Source of the DNA: Ancylobacter lacus
GTDB taxonomy: Bacteria > Pseudomonadota > Alphaproteobacteria > Rhizobiales > Xanthobacteraceae
Assembly: GCF_018390635.1 (NCBI RefSeq)
Contig: NZ_JAHBGE010000038.1
Span: forward strand, 1-64,000
Direction of reading: 5' to 3'
Length of the DNA stretch: 64,000 nucleotides
This document shows, in pieces, positions 8,963 through 18,605 of the stretch (the stretch's first letter is position 1; the number at the start of each line of letters is the position of its first letter). A program made the position numbers and the translations under genes. The notes beneath the pieces were generated by a model, which worked only from the letters and a program-made list of their open reading frames with translations, made no database searches and was not told the DNA's origin.

Positions 8963-11044
8963 TCAGGGCGTGGCGTGGGCGGCCGGCGGCAGGGCGGCCG
9001 AGGCCTCGGCCTTGCGCTGGGGCAGGCCCGCGGCGGCGAGGTCGGCCCGCACCCGGCGGGCGATGGCGGGATCGGGGAAGAAGCGCGCCACCATCAGCTC
9101 GGTCTCGTTGGCCCAGGCCGGGGCCAGCGCCACCAGCTTGTGCAGGTCGCCCGCCGCGCCCTCGTCGTCGCCGGCGAGGTGGCTGGCGAGCGCGCGGGCC
9201 AGCAGGCCGGGCGCGTAGCCCTCGCCCATCAGATGGTCCGCCGCGGCGGTGGCGGCGGCGATGTCGCCGCGCAGATAGGCCGCGATCACCCGGTTGTAGT
9301 CCACCGAGGGCGGCATGCCCGGCGCGATCATCCGCACCGAGGCCAGCATCGCCTCGCCGCGCTCCTGCTCGCCATAGGCGATCAGGCGGCCGCCGACATC
9401 GGCCATGATGTCGACGTCATAGGGGTTCAGCTCCAGCGCCGCCTCGCCGGCGGCGATCGCCGGCCCGCGCTCGCCGCGGAAGAAATGCACGTCCATCAGC
9501 ACGCGCCGGGCATAGGCGCTGGTCGGCGCCAGCTCCACCGCCTGCTCGGCGGCGGCGAGCGCGCGGTTGAGCGCGGGGGCGTCGGTGCGGGGATTCACGC
9601 CGTTGCGCATCTCGTCGAGATAGAGCTCGGCGAGCAGCGCATTGCCCACCGCAAAGCCGGTGTCGCCGGCCACCGCCGCCTCCAGGCACTCGCGCGCCCG
9701 GCGGTGTTCGGCCGGCAGATAGGAGCGCCAGTAGCCATAGGCCATCAGCACGCAGCCATAGGGCCCGGCCTGCTCCAGCGGCGCGCCGGCCGCGGCGATG
9801 CGGGCGCGGGCGCGGGCCTGGATGATGCCATAGGGCTCCGCCACCGCCGCCATGATGTCGCGCACCAGCGCCACCTCGGTCAGGGTCGGGTCGTTGCCGC
9901 GCCGCAGGCTCTCGAACTCGCGCGACCAGACGATGGTGCCGTCGCACACATCGGCGAGCCGCAGCAGCACGGCGACGCTGCCGTCCTCGTGATTCTCCAC
10001 CATGCCGCCGAGCGAGAAGGCGGCGGACAGCCGGCCGCCGCCGCTGCAATCCGCCGAGGGCCGCACCTCCGGCGTCGCCAGCACGTCGAGCAGGTCGAAC
10101 CGCGCCAGTGCGTCGCGCACCCGCATCTCGATCGCCCGGGGATCGAACTCGCCGGCCGCCGGCGCGGCGGTGGCGGTGGTGACGACGGGGGCCGCGCCCA
10201 TGGAGGCGAAGGTGCCGGCGGTCTCGAAGGGCCGCACCTCGATCATCGGAATGCCGAGCCGGTTGGTGCGCTCCTGCAGCCGCGGGGCGCCCGCCAGCAG
10301 CGCCTGCCAGCCGGAGGGATCCACCATCTGCAGCAGCCCGCCCAGCGCGACGACGAGCACCAGCACCGCCACGAGGCCGAGCATCCAGCGCCGCGAGGCC
10401 CGGTCGGCCGGCGCCGCCGCGAGGAGGTCTCCCGTCTCGGTGTCACCCGGGCCGGTACCGGGGAGCCCCATGGCGGAAAGCCCGAGCCCGGCCGGGCTGG
10501 CCGGGCCGGCGCTGCCGCCGCCCGCCGCGGCGCCGTCCGGCGACGCCAGCCCGGGCACCGCCAGCCCGGCCGGAAGGCCCGCCGGCGCGGGCGGCGGGGC
10601 GCCCGGGCCCTCGCCCGGGGCCAGCGGGGCGGCCTCGGACCGGCGCTCCACGAACTGGGGAACGTAGCTGCCGCGCGGAATGACCAGCACGATGTCGTCG
10701 GTGGCGCCGGTGCCGGCGTAATAGCGCTCCAGAGCGCGGCGCAGCCGGGTGGCCTCCACCCGCACGATGGGGTCGGTCTGCGGGTCGAAGGAAGCGTCGC
10801 GCCCCAGCGCCTCGACCGCGATGGTGTAGCCCTTGATGGCGTCCTGCCGGCCCTCCAGCGTCGCCTCGACCACGAAGCGCAGGATGTTGGAGAGCTGCGG
10901 CGAGGAGCGCAGCTCATCCGCCTCCAGCACGCGGGCCAGCGCGTCCCGCACCGCCTGCGGCGCGAGCGTGGGGGCGACCCGCCCGGGATCGCTCCCGGTG
11001 GCGTCCGCCATCAACCGCTGTTCGACTGCATCAGCGTCGGCCAC
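8963..11044 (-). CDS. Membrane-anchored winged-helix-like / TPR protein
   Basis: A 693-aa protein. Residues about 35-125 (SPQLSNILRFVVEATLEG, then FGRD-type and RVEATRLRRAL stretches, ending in IPRGSYVPQF) match the DNA-binding-like N-terminal domain found in several TPR and cyclase-like proteins. A long Pro/Ala/Gly-rich linker follows, then one membrane segment (LGLVAVLVLVVALGGLLQMV) near residue 240. The C-terminal half contains TPR-like helices (LYLDEM, AVELAPTSAYARRVL, ALELNPYDVDIMADVG). The layout suggests a cytoplasmic sensor or regulatory domain linked to a periplasmic TPR domain. The GTG start at 11044 has AGGA upstream; an ATG at 11011 is an alternative. Its role is unknown. The neighbouring aminotransferase is divergent. 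Confidence 0.75.
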   Translation of the reverse strand: MADADAVEQRLMADATGSDPGRVAPTLAPQAVRDALARVLEADELRSSPQLSNILRFVVEATLEGRQDAIKGYTIAVEALGRDASFDPQTDPIVRVEATRLRRALERYYAGTGATDDIVLVIPRGSYVPQFVERRSEAAPLAPGEGPGAPPPAPAGLPAGLAVPGLASPDGAAAGGGSAGPASPAGLGLSAMGLPGTGPGDTETGDLLAAAPADRASRRWMLGLVAVLVLVVALGGLLQMVDPSGWQALLAGAPRLQERTNRLGIPMIEVRPFETAGTFASMGAAPVVTTATAAPAAGEFDPRAIEMRVRDALARFDLLDVLATPEVRPSADCSGGGRLSAAFSLGGMVENHEDGSVAVLLRLADVCDGTIVWSREFESLRRGNDPTLTEVALVRDIMAAVAEPYGIIQARARARIAAAGAPLEQAGPYGCVLMAYGYWRSYLPAEHRRARECLEAAVAGDTGFAVGNALLAELYLDEMRNGVNPRTDAPALNRALAAAEQAVELAPTSAYARRVLMDVHFFRGERGPAIAAGEAALELNPYDVDIMADVGGRLIAYGEQERGEAMLASVRMIAPGMPPSVDYNRVIAAYLRGDIAAATAAADHLMGEGYAPGLLARALASHLAGDDEGAAGDLHKLVALAPAWANETELMVARFFPDPAIARRVRADLAAAGLPQRKAEASAALPPAAHATP

Positions 11045-11212
11045 GCACGTTTCCTGACTGCATCCCTAAGGCCGCCGCCGAAGCGGCATAGCGGCACCAT
11101 AAACCATGACCTTAGGTGAATGTAGCATGGTTGGGGCGACTTGATGGCACGCCAACGGCTTCGGCCTCCAATCTCGGGGTTTCCGCACGGGAAAAACACA
11201 CGCCTAGAAGCG

Positions 11213-11234
11213 AAAGTGATCACATCATCACTTT
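11213..11234. promoter_or_regulatory. Inverted repeat upstream of the omega-aminotransferase gene
   Basis: AAAGTGAT (11213-11220), a 6-base spacer, then ATCACTTT (11227-11234): perfect 8-bp arms in an AT-rich patch between two divergent genes. It also contains the palindrome GTGATCAC (11216-11223). This is a likely binding site for a dimeric regulator. It lies 87 bp upstream of the aminotransferase ATG. Confidence 0.55.
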
Positions 11235-11320
11235 TTCTCGTGTGCCCTCTGTTGGTACCCTATTGTACATGATCCCCGCGGGCTTGGAGCCTGCCCGCCA
11301 CCCGACCCCCGGAGACCTTC

Positions 11321-12670
11321 ATGTCCCTCGCTTACGACATCGACACCGTCGCGGACGCCGCCCCGAACGACCTCGAAGCCTTCTGGATGGGCTTCACCGC
11401 GAATCGGGCGTTCAAGCGCCGCCCCCGCATGGTGTCGCGGGCCAAGGACATGCACTACTACACGCCCGAGGGCCGCGCGATTCTCGACGGTTCGGCCGGC
11501 CTGTGGTGCTCGAACGCCGGCCACAACCGCGATCCCATCGTCGCCGCCATCCAGAAGCAGGCGGCGGAGATGGATTTCGCCCCGACCTTCCAGTTCGGCC
11601 ACCCGCTCGCCTTCCGCGCCGCCTCGCGCATCGCCGAGCTGGCCCCGGGCGACCTCGACCACGTGTTCTTCTGCAACTCCGGCTCGGAAGCCGGCGACAC
11701 CGCGCTGAAGATCGCCCTCGCCTTCCATGCCGTCACCGGCAAGGGCACCCGCACCCGGCTGATCGGCCGCGAGCGCGGCTATCACGGCGTCGGCTTCGGC
11801 GGCATCACGGTGGGCGGCATCTCGCCGAACCGCCGCTTCTTCGGCAGCCTGCTGGCCGGCGCCGACCACCTGCCCCACACCTATGACCGGGAGAAGCAGG
11901 CCTTCTCCAAGGGCGAGCCGGAATGGGGCGCCGAGCGCGCCGAGGCGCTGGAGGGCATCGTCGCGCTGCACGACGCCCAGACCATCGCCGCCGTCATCGT
12001 CGAGCCGATGGCCGGCTCCACCGGCGGCCTGCCGGCGCCGAAGGGCTATCTGAAGCGGCTGCGCGAGATCTGCGACAAGTACGGCATCCTGCTGATCTTC
12101 GACGAGGTCATCACCGGCTTCGGCCGTCTCGGCTTCCCCTTCGCCGCCGAGCGCTACGGCGTGGTGCCGGACATGATCACCTTCGCCAAGGGCGTGACCT
12201 CCGGCGCGGTGCCGATGGGCGGCGTGATCGTGCGCAAGCACATCTACGACACCTTCATGAACGGCCCCGACCATGTGATCGAGCTGTTCCACGGCTACAC
12301 CTATTCCGGCCACCCGCTGGCCTGCGCCGCCTCCATCGCGACGCTGGACCTCTACCGCGACGAGGGCCTGTTCGAGCGCGCCCGCGCGCTGGAGCCGACC
12401 TTCGCCGACGCGGTGATGACGCTGAAGGGCAAGCCCGGCATTCTCGACATCCGCACCGTCGGCCTCGTCGCCGCCTTCGACATGGCCTCCAAGCCGGAAG
12501 GCATCGGCAAGCGCGCCTATGAGGCGATGGAGAGCGCCTTCCACGACCAGGGCCTGATGTTCCGCGTGACCGGCGACACCATCGCGGTGAGCCCCCCGCT
12601 CATCATCAGCGAATCGCAGGTCGGCGAGCTGGTGGAGAAGGTCGGCAAGACCATCGACGCGGTGATGTGA
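11321..12670 (+). CDS. Omega-amino acid:pyruvate aminotransferase (class III, PLP)
   Basis: A 449-aa class III aminotransferase. The phosphate-binding region CNSGSEAGDTALK, the cofactor aspartate in LIFDEVITGFGRLG and the PLP lysine in ITFAKGVTSG are all in place. The N-terminus (FWMGFTANRAFKRRPRM) is typical of the beta-alanine:pyruvate/omega-amino acid transaminase group, which moves the terminal amino group of beta-alanine or similar amines to pyruvate. GGAG lies 10 bases upstream of the ATG. It is a single gene preceded by a candidate operator at 11213-11234. The exact substrate (beta-alanine, taurine, GABA or other amines) cannot be read from the sequence. Confidence 0.93.
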   Translation: MSLAYDIDTVADAAPNDLEAFWMGFTANRAFKRRPRMVSRAKDMHYYTPEGRAILDGSAGLWCSNAGHNRDPIVAAIQKQAAEMDFAPTFQFGHPLAFRAASRIAELAPGDLDHVFFCNSGSEAGDTALKIALAFHAVTGKGTRTRLIGRERGYHGVGFGGITVGGISPNRRFFGSLLAGADHLPHTYDREKQAFSKGEPEWGAERAEALEGIVALHDAQTIAAVIVEPMAGSTGGLPAPKGYLKRLREICDKYGILLIFDEVITGFGRLGFPFAAERYGVVPDMITFAKGVTSGAVPMGGVIVRKHIYDTFMNGPDHVIELFHGYTYSGHPLACAASIATLDLYRDEGLFERARALEPTFADAVMTLKGKPGILDIRTVGLVAAFDMASKPEGIGKRAYEAMESAFHDQGLMFRVTGDTIAVSPPLIISESQVGELVEKVGKTIDAVM

Positions 12671-12940
12671 GGCGCCGGCCCCGGCGGGCCGGGCCGGGCC
12701 GGCGGTGACCCCACGCCCTCCATGTCCTGACACAATGCCATCCCGGCCGGGCCACCCGCGCCGGGATGTTCGTTCAGGCGGCTATCCCTCCCGCGCCGGC
12801 GCCGGGCGCGTTTTCCCGGAGGCACCGCCCCGCCTCCACGACGGCCGCCCATTACGGCCCGCGGCCCCCTGATGGCCGCCGCGGTGCCTGGCTGCCCGGC
12901 GGGGCGCCGGCCGGCCACGGCTGTGCTATGTGCTCGCGCG

Positions 12941-15421
12941 ATGACCGGCTTCTCCTCCCCCCTTCCCATCGACGAGGCCCTGCCCGCCCTGCAGGCGAGC
13001 CTTGCGGCGCGGCCGAACGCGGTGCTGGTGGCCCCGCCCGGCGCCGGCAAGACCACACGGGTGCCGCTCGCCCTGCTCGACGCGCCGTGGATGGCCGGCC
13101 GCCGCCTTCTGGTGCTGGAGCCGCGCCGCCTCGCCGCCCGCGCCGCGGCGGAGCGGATGGCGGCGACGCTGGGCGAGCCGGTGGGCGAAACCGTGGGGTA
13201 TCGCGTGCGGTTCGGCTCGAAGATCGGCCGCCGCACCCGCATCGAGGTGGTCACCGAAGGCATCTTCACCCGCATGATCCTCGACGACCCCGAACTGAGC
13301 GGCGTCGGGGCGGTGCTGTTCGACGAGTTCCACGAGCGCAGTCTCGACGCCGATCTCGGCCTCGCCCTGGCGCTCGACGCCCAGGGTGGGCTGCGCGAGG
13401 ACCTGCGCCTGCTCGCCATGTCGGCGACGCTGGACGGCGCCCGCGTCGCCCGGCTGCTGGGCGAGGCGCCGGTGATCGAGAGCGCGGGGCGGGCCTTTCC
13501 GGTGGAGACGGTCTATCTCGGCCGCGATCCCCGCGCCCCGGTGGAGCGGCAGGTGGCGGAGGCGGTGCTGCGGGCGCTCGCCGCCGAGCGCGGCTCGGTG
13601 CTCGCCTTCCTGCCCGGCGCGGCGGAAATCCGCCGCACCGAGCGGCTGCTGGCGGAGGCGCTGCGCGACCCCGCGGTCGACATCGCCCCGCTCTACGGCG
13701 CGCTGGAAGGGCGCGAGCAGGAACGCGCCATCGCCCCCGCCCCGCCGGGCCGGCGCAAGGTGGTGCTCGCCACCTCGATCGCCGAGACCAGCCTCACCAT
13801 CGAGGGCGTGCGCATCGTGGTGGACAGCGGCCTCGCCCGGGTGCCGCGCTTCGAGCCGGGGGTGGGGCTCACCCGGCTGGAGACGGTGCGGGCCTCGCGC
13901 GCGGCGGCCGACCAGCGCCGCGGCCGCGCCGGGCGCACCGAGCCGGGACTGTGCTACCGGCTGTGGAGCGAGGCGGAGACCGCGAGCCTGCCGGCCTATG
14001 CGACGCCGGAAATCCTCGCCGCCGACCTCTCCCGCCTCGTGCTCGACCTCGCCGCCTGGGGCCTTGGCGACCCCGCCGGCCTCGCCTTTCTCGATCCGCC
14101 GCCGGCGCCGGCGGTGAAGGAGGCGCGCGCGCTGCTCGCCGGCCTCGGCGCGCTGGACCGCGAGGGCCGGCTGACCGATCTCGGCCGCGCCATGGCCCGG
14201 TTGCCGCTGGAACCCCGGCTGGCCCGCATGCTCATCGAGGGCGCCCGCCGCGGCGCCGGGGAAGAGGCCGCCGCCATCGCCGCGCTGGTGTCGGAGCGCG
14301 GGCTGGGCGGGGAGGACGTCGACCTCGCCCATCGGCTCGACGGCTTCCGCCGCGACCGCTCGCGCCGCGCCGAGGAGGCCCGCCGGCAGGCCGCGCGCTG
14401 GCGCGAATCGGCCGAGCGGGCGGCGGGGCCGGCCCCGCGCGGGGCCGAGCCGCCCTCGCCCGCCGGGCTGCTGGCGCTGGCCTTTCCCGACCGCATCGCC
14501 CGCGCCCGCGGCGACGGCCGCCGCTTCGTGCTGGCGAACGGGCGCGGCGCCGCCATCGACCCGGCGCTCGGGCTCGCCCGCGCCCGTTTCCTCGCCGTGG
14601 CGGAACTGGCGGGCACCGCCGATGAAGCCCGCATCCTGCTGGCGGCGGATTTCGCCGAGGACGAGCTCACGGCAGAGTTCGCCGACGCCCTCACCGAGGG
14701 GGTGGAGACCGCCTACGACCCGGCGGCCGGCGCGGTGCGGGCGCGCTTCGTGCGCCGGCTGGGCGCGCTGGTGCTGGAGGAGCGCACCGCCCGGGTCGAG
14801 CCCGGCCCGGCCACGGCGGCGGCGCTGGCGCGCGGGGCGGCGCAGCGCGGCATTGCCCGGCTCGGCTGGTCCAACGCCCAGCGGCAATGGCTCGACCGGG
14901 TGCGGTTCCTCCGTGCCGCCGCGCCCGATCTCTGGCCGGACCTCTCCGACGCCGGGCTCGCCGAGACCGTGGAGGACTGGCTGGCCCCGGCGATCGAGGG
15001 GCTCACCAGCCTGGAGGCGATCGACGCCGAGCGGCTCGGCCGCGCCCTCGCCGGGCTGCTGCCCTGGGACCTCGCCCGCCGGATGGAGGAGGAGGCGCCG
15101 ACCCATTACGAGGCGCCGACCGGCTCGCGCCTGCCGATCGACTACGCCGCCGAGGGCGGGCCGACGCTCGCGGTGCGGGTGCAGGAGCTGTTCGGCCTCG
15201 CCACCCACCCCGCCATTGCCGGCGGCCGGGTGGCGCTGACGCTGGCGCTGCTCTCCCCGGCGCACCGGCCGATCCAGCTCACCCGCGACCTCCCGGCCTT
15301 CTGGCGCGGCTCGTGGCGCGAGGTGCGCGCCGAGATGCGCGGGCGCTACCCCCGCCATCCCTGGCCGGAAGACCCGGCCGCCGCCGCCCCCACCACCCGG
15401 GCGAAGCCGCGCGGCACCTGA
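12941..15421 (+). CDS. hrpB: ATP-dependent helicase HrpB
   Basis: An 826-aa DEAH-type helicase. Motif I (PPGAGKTTRVPLALL), motif II (FDEFHERSLDADL), motif III (LAMSATLDG), motif V (ATSIAETSLTIEGV) and motif VI (QRRGRAGRTEPG) occur in order. The HrpB-specific C-terminal domain follows, with LPWDLARRMEEEAPTHYEAP and the ending RYPRHPWPEDP. The ATG at 12941 begins MTGFSSPLPIDEALP, the expected N-terminus. The role of HrpB is poorly defined; RNA helicase activity is inferred from the family. It stands alone between the aminotransferase and pilin genes. Confidence 0.96.
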   Translation: MTGFSSPLPIDEALPALQASLAARPNAVLVAPPGAGKTTRVPLALLDAPWMAGRRLLVLEPRRLAARAAAERMAATLGEPVGETVGYRVRFGSKIGRRTRIEVVTEGIFTRMILDDPELSGVGAVLFDEFHERSLDADLGLALALDAQGGLREDLRLLAMSATLDGARVARLLGEAPVIESAGRAFPVETVYLGRDPRAPVERQVAEAVLRALAAERGSVLAFLPGAAEIRRTERLLAEALRDPAVDIAPLYGALEGREQERAIAPAPPGRRKVVLATSIAETSLTIEGVRIVVDSGLARVPRFEPGVGLTRLETVRASRAAADQRRGRAGRTEPGLCYRLWSEAETASLPAYATPEILAADLSRLVLDLAAWGLGDPAGLAFLDPPPAPAVKEARALLAGLGALDREGRLTDLGRAMARLPLEPRLARMLIEGARRGAGEEAAAIAALVSERGLGGEDVDLAHRLDGFRRDRSRRAEEARRQAARWRESAERAAGPAPRGAEPPSPAGLLALAFPDRIARARGDGRRFVLANGRGAAIDPALGLARARFLAVAELAGTADEARILLAADFAEDELTAEFADALTEGVETAYDPAAGAVRARFVRRLGALVLEERTARVEPGPATAAALARGAAQRGIARLGWSNAQRQWLDRVRFLRAAAPDLWPDLSDAGLAETVEDWLAPAIEGLTSLEAIDAERLGRALAGLLPWDLARRMEEEAPTHYEAPTGSRLPIDYAAEGGPTLAVRVQELFGLATHPAIAGGRVALTLALLSPAHRPIQLTRDLPAFWRGSWREVRAEMRGRYPRHPWPEDPAAAAPTTRAKPRGT

Positions 15422-15503
15422 CGGACGACGCCCGCCCGCGGCCGCCGCCGGTGAAGGCGGCCGAGCCCCCCTGCGCCGCGCGGCGCAGGACGATGGCAAA
15501 GCA

Positions 15504-15538
15504 TTAACCACGGCATCAGCGGGTTCGACCTGTTAACC
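15504..15538 (+). promoter_or_regulatory. Two TTAACC half-sites upstream of the pilin-like gene
   Basis: TTAACC occurs at 15504-15509 and 15533-15538, in the same orientation and 29 bp apart. TTAACC is a half-site of the alphaproteobacterial cell-cycle regulator CtrA, whose targets include flp/pilin genes. The spacing is not the classical TTAA-N7-TTAA, so this is only a candidate. Confidence 0.3.
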
Positions 15539-15606
15539 CGTGGGCAGGGAGTGCGGCACTAGGGTCCAGCCACAATAAATCTGCCGCAAGACAGATGCTG
15601 GAACAG

Positions 15607-15870
15607 ATGAGCGCAAGCAGAGATATCACGATGGGACAGTATGCTCAGCGACGCCGGGACGTCGTGGGCCGGCGCCCGACCGGCACCGGGCTGGAATACG
15701 GCCTCATTGCCGCCGCCCTCGCCGTCGCCATCGTCACCGTGGTCGCGAGCCTCGGCGCCCGCTACAGCGCACCGGCCCACGGCCTGCCGGCCGCGAGCGC
15801 CCCTGTGGGCATGACCGGCGCGGCCGCGCCGGCCGCCGCCGGCTCCGGGCTGTCGCGCCCGGCCAACTGA
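15607..15870 (+). CDS. Flp/Fap-type pilin-like small protein (orphan)
   Basis: An 87-aa protein with one hydrophobic segment, GLEYGLIAAALAVAIVTVVA, that closely resembles the EYxLIA core of type IVb Flp pilins. The residues before it (RRPTGTG) could supply the Gly preceding a prepilin peptidase site. The Ala/Pro-rich tail is longer than in most Flp pilins. In-frame ATGs at 15595, 15607 and 15631 are all possible; the middle one has GGA at good spacing. No tad/cpa assembly genes are nearby, so it is either an orphan pilin or a single-pass membrane protein with a pilin-like helix. TTAACC motifs lie upstream. Confidence 0.65.
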   Translation: MSASRDITMGQYAQRRRDVVGRRPTGTGLEYGLIAAALAVAIVTVVASLGARYSAPAHGLPAASAPVGMTGAAAPAAAGSGLSRPAN

Positions 15871-15876
15871 GGGTGA

Positions 15877-17190
15877 TCAGAGCGGCGCGCGCCGCCGCGG
15901 GGTGACGGCGCGGGAGACCAGCAGCTTGTCGATGCGCCGGCCGTCCATGTCCACCACCTCGAACTTCCAGCCATTCGCCTCGAACACGACGCCCTCCTGC
16001 GGCAGCGCCTTCAGCTCGTTCAGCGCGAAGCCCGCGGCGGTGTGGAAGCCGGCATCGTGCGGGATCTGGATCGCCAGCAGGTCGCCCAGTTCGTCCACCG
16101 GCGTCGAGCCGGCGACGAGATAGGAGCCGTCCGCGCGCTCGTGGATGTGCGGGCTGGCCTGGCCCTCGTCGTCGAGCATCACCGTTCCGGCGATGGCGCC
16201 GAGCAGGTCGGCCGGGGTGAGGATGCCGACCATCGAGCCGTATTCGTCGACCACCAGCGCCATCGGCGCCTGGGTCTGGCGCAGCAGCTTCATCGCGTCG
16301 AGCGCGCCCGCCGTCTCCACCAGCACGGCGGCCGGCTTCACGAACTGGCGCGGGTCCGGCGTGGCGCCGTCGAGATAGGCCTCCAGCAGGTCGCGGATGT
16401 CGATGACGCCGATTGATTCCTCCGGCGTGCCCTCGCAGGCGGGCATGCGGGTGTGGCGGGTCTCGCGGATCGTCCGGCGCACCGCGTCGGGATCGTCGGT
16501 CAGGTCGATCCAGTCGACATCGGTGCGCGGGGTCATCACCGCCCGCACCGGGCGGTCGGCGAGGCGCATCACGCCCGCGATCATGCGCCGCTCGTCGGGA
16601 TAGATGACGCCGGCGGTCTCCGCCTCGGCGACGATGGCGCGGATTTCCTCGTCGGTGACGTTGTTCTCCGAGCCGCCCGAGTTCTCGCCCAGCAGGCGCA
16701 GCACCAGCCGGGAGGAGAGGTCGAGCATCCACACCGCCGGCGCCGCCACCCTGGAGAGCACCACCATGGCCGGGGCGACGAGGCTGGCGAGCTTTTCCGG
16801 GCTCTGCAGCGCCAGCCGCTTGGGGATCAGCTCGCCGATGATGAGCGAGACATAGGTGATGGCGCCGACCACCAGGCCATAGCCGAGGCCGTCGGCAAGG
16901 CCGTGGGAAACGCCCTGCTCCTTCAGCCAGCCGCCGAGCATCTCGCCCAGCGTCGCGCCCGAGAAGGCACCGGCCAGAATGCCGATCAGGGTGATGCCGA
17001 TCTGCACGGTGGAGAGGAAGCGGCCGGGGTCGGCGGCAAGGCTCAGCGCGGCCCGGGCTCCGGCGGAGCCCTGCTCGGCCCGGCTGCGCAGACGGGCCGG
17101 GCGGGACGACACGACCGACAGCTCGGCCATGGCGAGCACGCCGTTGATCAGCACGAGCAGGACAACGACGGCGATTTCAAATAAGGGCAT
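15877..17190 (-). CDS. Hemolysin-family / CNNM-type transporter with CBS pair and CorC domain
   Basis: A 437-aa membrane protein. An N-terminal DUF21/CNNM domain has several membrane segments (IAVVVLLVLINGVLAMAELS at the start, then GIGITLIG-type and VSLIIGELIPKRLAL regions). Two CBS motifs follow (VMTPRTDVDWIDL and ALVVDEYGSMVGILTPADLL), then a CorC/HlyC domain near the C-terminus. The family exports or regulates divalent cations such as Mg2+ or Co2+; the old hemolysin name is historical. It converges with the pilin-like gene, leaving only 6 bp between stops. Confidence 0.92.
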   Translation of the reverse strand: MPLFEIAVVVLLVLINGVLAMAELSVVSSRPARLRSRAEQGSAGARAALSLAADPGRFLSTVQIGITLIGILAGAFSGATLGEMLGGWLKEQGVSHGLADGLGYGLVVGAITYVSLIIGELIPKRLALQSPEKLASLVAPAMVVLSRVAAPAVWMLDLSSRLVLRLLGENSGGSENNVTDEEIRAIVAEAETAGVIYPDERRMIAGVMRLADRPVRAVMTPRTDVDWIDLTDDPDAVRRTIRETRHTRMPACEGTPEESIGVIDIRDLLEAYLDGATPDPRQFVKPAAVLVETAGALDAMKLLRQTQAPMALVVDEYGSMVGILTPADLLGAIAGTVMLDDEGQASPHIHERADGSYLVAGSTPVDELGDLLAIQIPHDAGFHTAAGFALNELKALPQEGVVFEANGWKFEVVDMDGRRIDKLLVSRAVTPRRRAPL

Positions 17191-17421
17191 CTAACATGTG
17201 ATGGTGAACTGGAAGGGTCCCTGTCTAGCACGGATCGGGGCTGTTGCGAGGTGGCGGGGTGGAAAAGACCCGTCTGCCGGTGGCCGCCGGGTTGGCCGGA
17301 GGCGCCCGGACCCTCCCCCGGCGGCGGCACGGCCGGCCTGCCGGCCAGCCGCCGCCGGCGGTTTGACGTGCCTGCCCAAGCGGCCTAGAAGCCGCACGCC
17401 TCCTCAACCCGGTGCCTGGCG

Positions 17422-18534
17422 ATGTCGTTCAACACCTTCGGCCATCTCTTCCGTGTCACCACCTTCGGTGAGAGCCACGGTCCGGCGATCGGCGGGGTGA
17501 TCGACGGCTGCCCGCCCAATCTGCGCTTCCGGCTGGACGAGGTGCAGGCCGCGCTCGACCGCCGCCGGCCCGGCCAGTCGCGCTTCACCACCCAGCGCCG
17601 CGAGCCGGACGAGGTGAAGATTCTCTCCGGCACCCTGCCGGACGGGGATGGCGGGCTCATCTCCACCGGCACGCCGATCGCCTTCCTCATCGAGAATGTC
17701 GACCAGCGCTCCAAGGACTATTCGGAGATCGCGGCGAGCTACCGCCCCGGCCATGCCGACTATGCCTATGACGTGAAGTACGGCATCCGCGACCATCGCG
17801 GCGGCGGGCGCTCCTCGGCGCGGGAGACCGCGGTGCGGGTCGCCGCCGGCGCCATCGCGGCGAAGGTGCTGCCGGGCGTCACCATCCGCGGCGCGCTGGT
17901 GGCGATGGGCGAGATCAAGATCGACCGGCGCCGCTGGGACTGGGACGAGATCGGCCGCAACCCCTTCTTCTGCCCGGACGCCGAGGCGGCGGGCCGGATG
18001 GAGGCCTATCTCGACGGCATCCGCAAGGCCGGCTCCTCGGTCGGCGCGGTGCTGGAGGTGGTGGCGGAGGGCGTGCCGGCGGGGCTCGGCGCGCCGCTCT
18101 ACGGCAAGCTCGACGCTGATCTGGCGGCGGCGCTGATGAGCATCAACGCGGTGAAGGGAGTCGAGATCGGCGAGGGCTTCGCCGCCGGCCGGCTGACCGG
18201 CGAGGCCAATGCCGACGAGATGCGGATGGGCAATGACGGCACGCCGATCTTCCTCGCCAACCACGCCGGCGGCATTCTCGGCGGCATCTCCACCGGCCAG
18301 CCGGTGGTGGCGCGCTTCGCGGTGAAGCCGACCTCCTCCATCCTCACCCCGCGCCAGACCGTGACGCGGCATGGCGAGAACGCCGACATCCTCACCAAGG
18401 GCCGCCACGACCCGTGCGTCGGCATCCGGGCGGTGCCGGTGGGCGAGGCGATGGTCGCCTGTGTGCTGGCCGACCACCTGCTGCGCCATCGCGGGCAGGT
18501 GGGCACCGGCACGCCCTGGCCGTTGCCGCGCTGA
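17422..18534 (+). CDS. aroC: Chorismate synthase
   Basis: A 370-aa enzyme that converts 5-enolpyruvylshikimate-3-phosphate to chorismate using reduced FMN, the last common step of aromatic amino acid synthesis. The three family signatures are visible: [17 protein letters not shown] near the N-terminus, [15 protein letters not shown] with [11 protein letters not shown] in the first third, and [17 protein letters not shown] near the C-terminus. The ATG at 17422 begins [20 protein letters not shown], the usual start. Length is normal for the family. ribB follows on the same strand after 114 bp, but palindromes between them suggest separate regulation. Confidence 0.98.
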   Translation: MSFNTFGHLFRVTTFGESHGPAIGGVIDGCPPNLRFRLDEVQAALDRRRPGQSRFTTQRREPDEVKILSGTLPDGDGGLISTGTPIAFLIENVDQRSKDYSEIAASYRPGHADYAYDVKYGIRDHRGGGRSSARETAVRVAAGAIAAKVLPGVTIRGALVAMGEIKIDRRRWDWDEIGRNPFFCPDAEAAGRMEAYLDGIRKAGSSVGAVLEVVAEGVPAGLGAPLYGKLDADLAAALMSINAVKGVEIGEGFAAGRLTGEANADEMRMGNDGTPIFLANHAGGILGGISTGQPVVARFAVKPTSSILTPRQTVTRHGENADILTKGRHDPCVGIRAVPVGEAMVACVLADHLLRHRGQVGTGTPWPLPR

Positions 18535-18578
18535 GCAGGGCGGGCGAATCCCGGGGCGGGGCTGCATCGACAAAGCCG

Positions 18579-18597
18579 ATTTCAGTATCACTGAAAT
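18579..18597 (+). promoter_or_regulatory. Perfect palindrome upstream of the HTH-ribB fusion (candidate operator)
   Basis: ATTTCAGT (18579-18586), ATC, then ACTGAAAT (18590-18597): perfect 8-bp arms around a 3-base centre, strikingly AT-rich for this genome. It lies 52 bp upstream of the gene whose product begins with a Cro/YdaS-like HTH domain. Autoregulation through this site is a reasonable inference. Confidence 0.6.
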
Positions 18598-18605
18598 TCA
18601 TCGCG

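Noticed and set aside
12926-15511. Long open frame antisense to hrpB
   Set aside because: Composition artefact opposite a gene with all helicase motifs.
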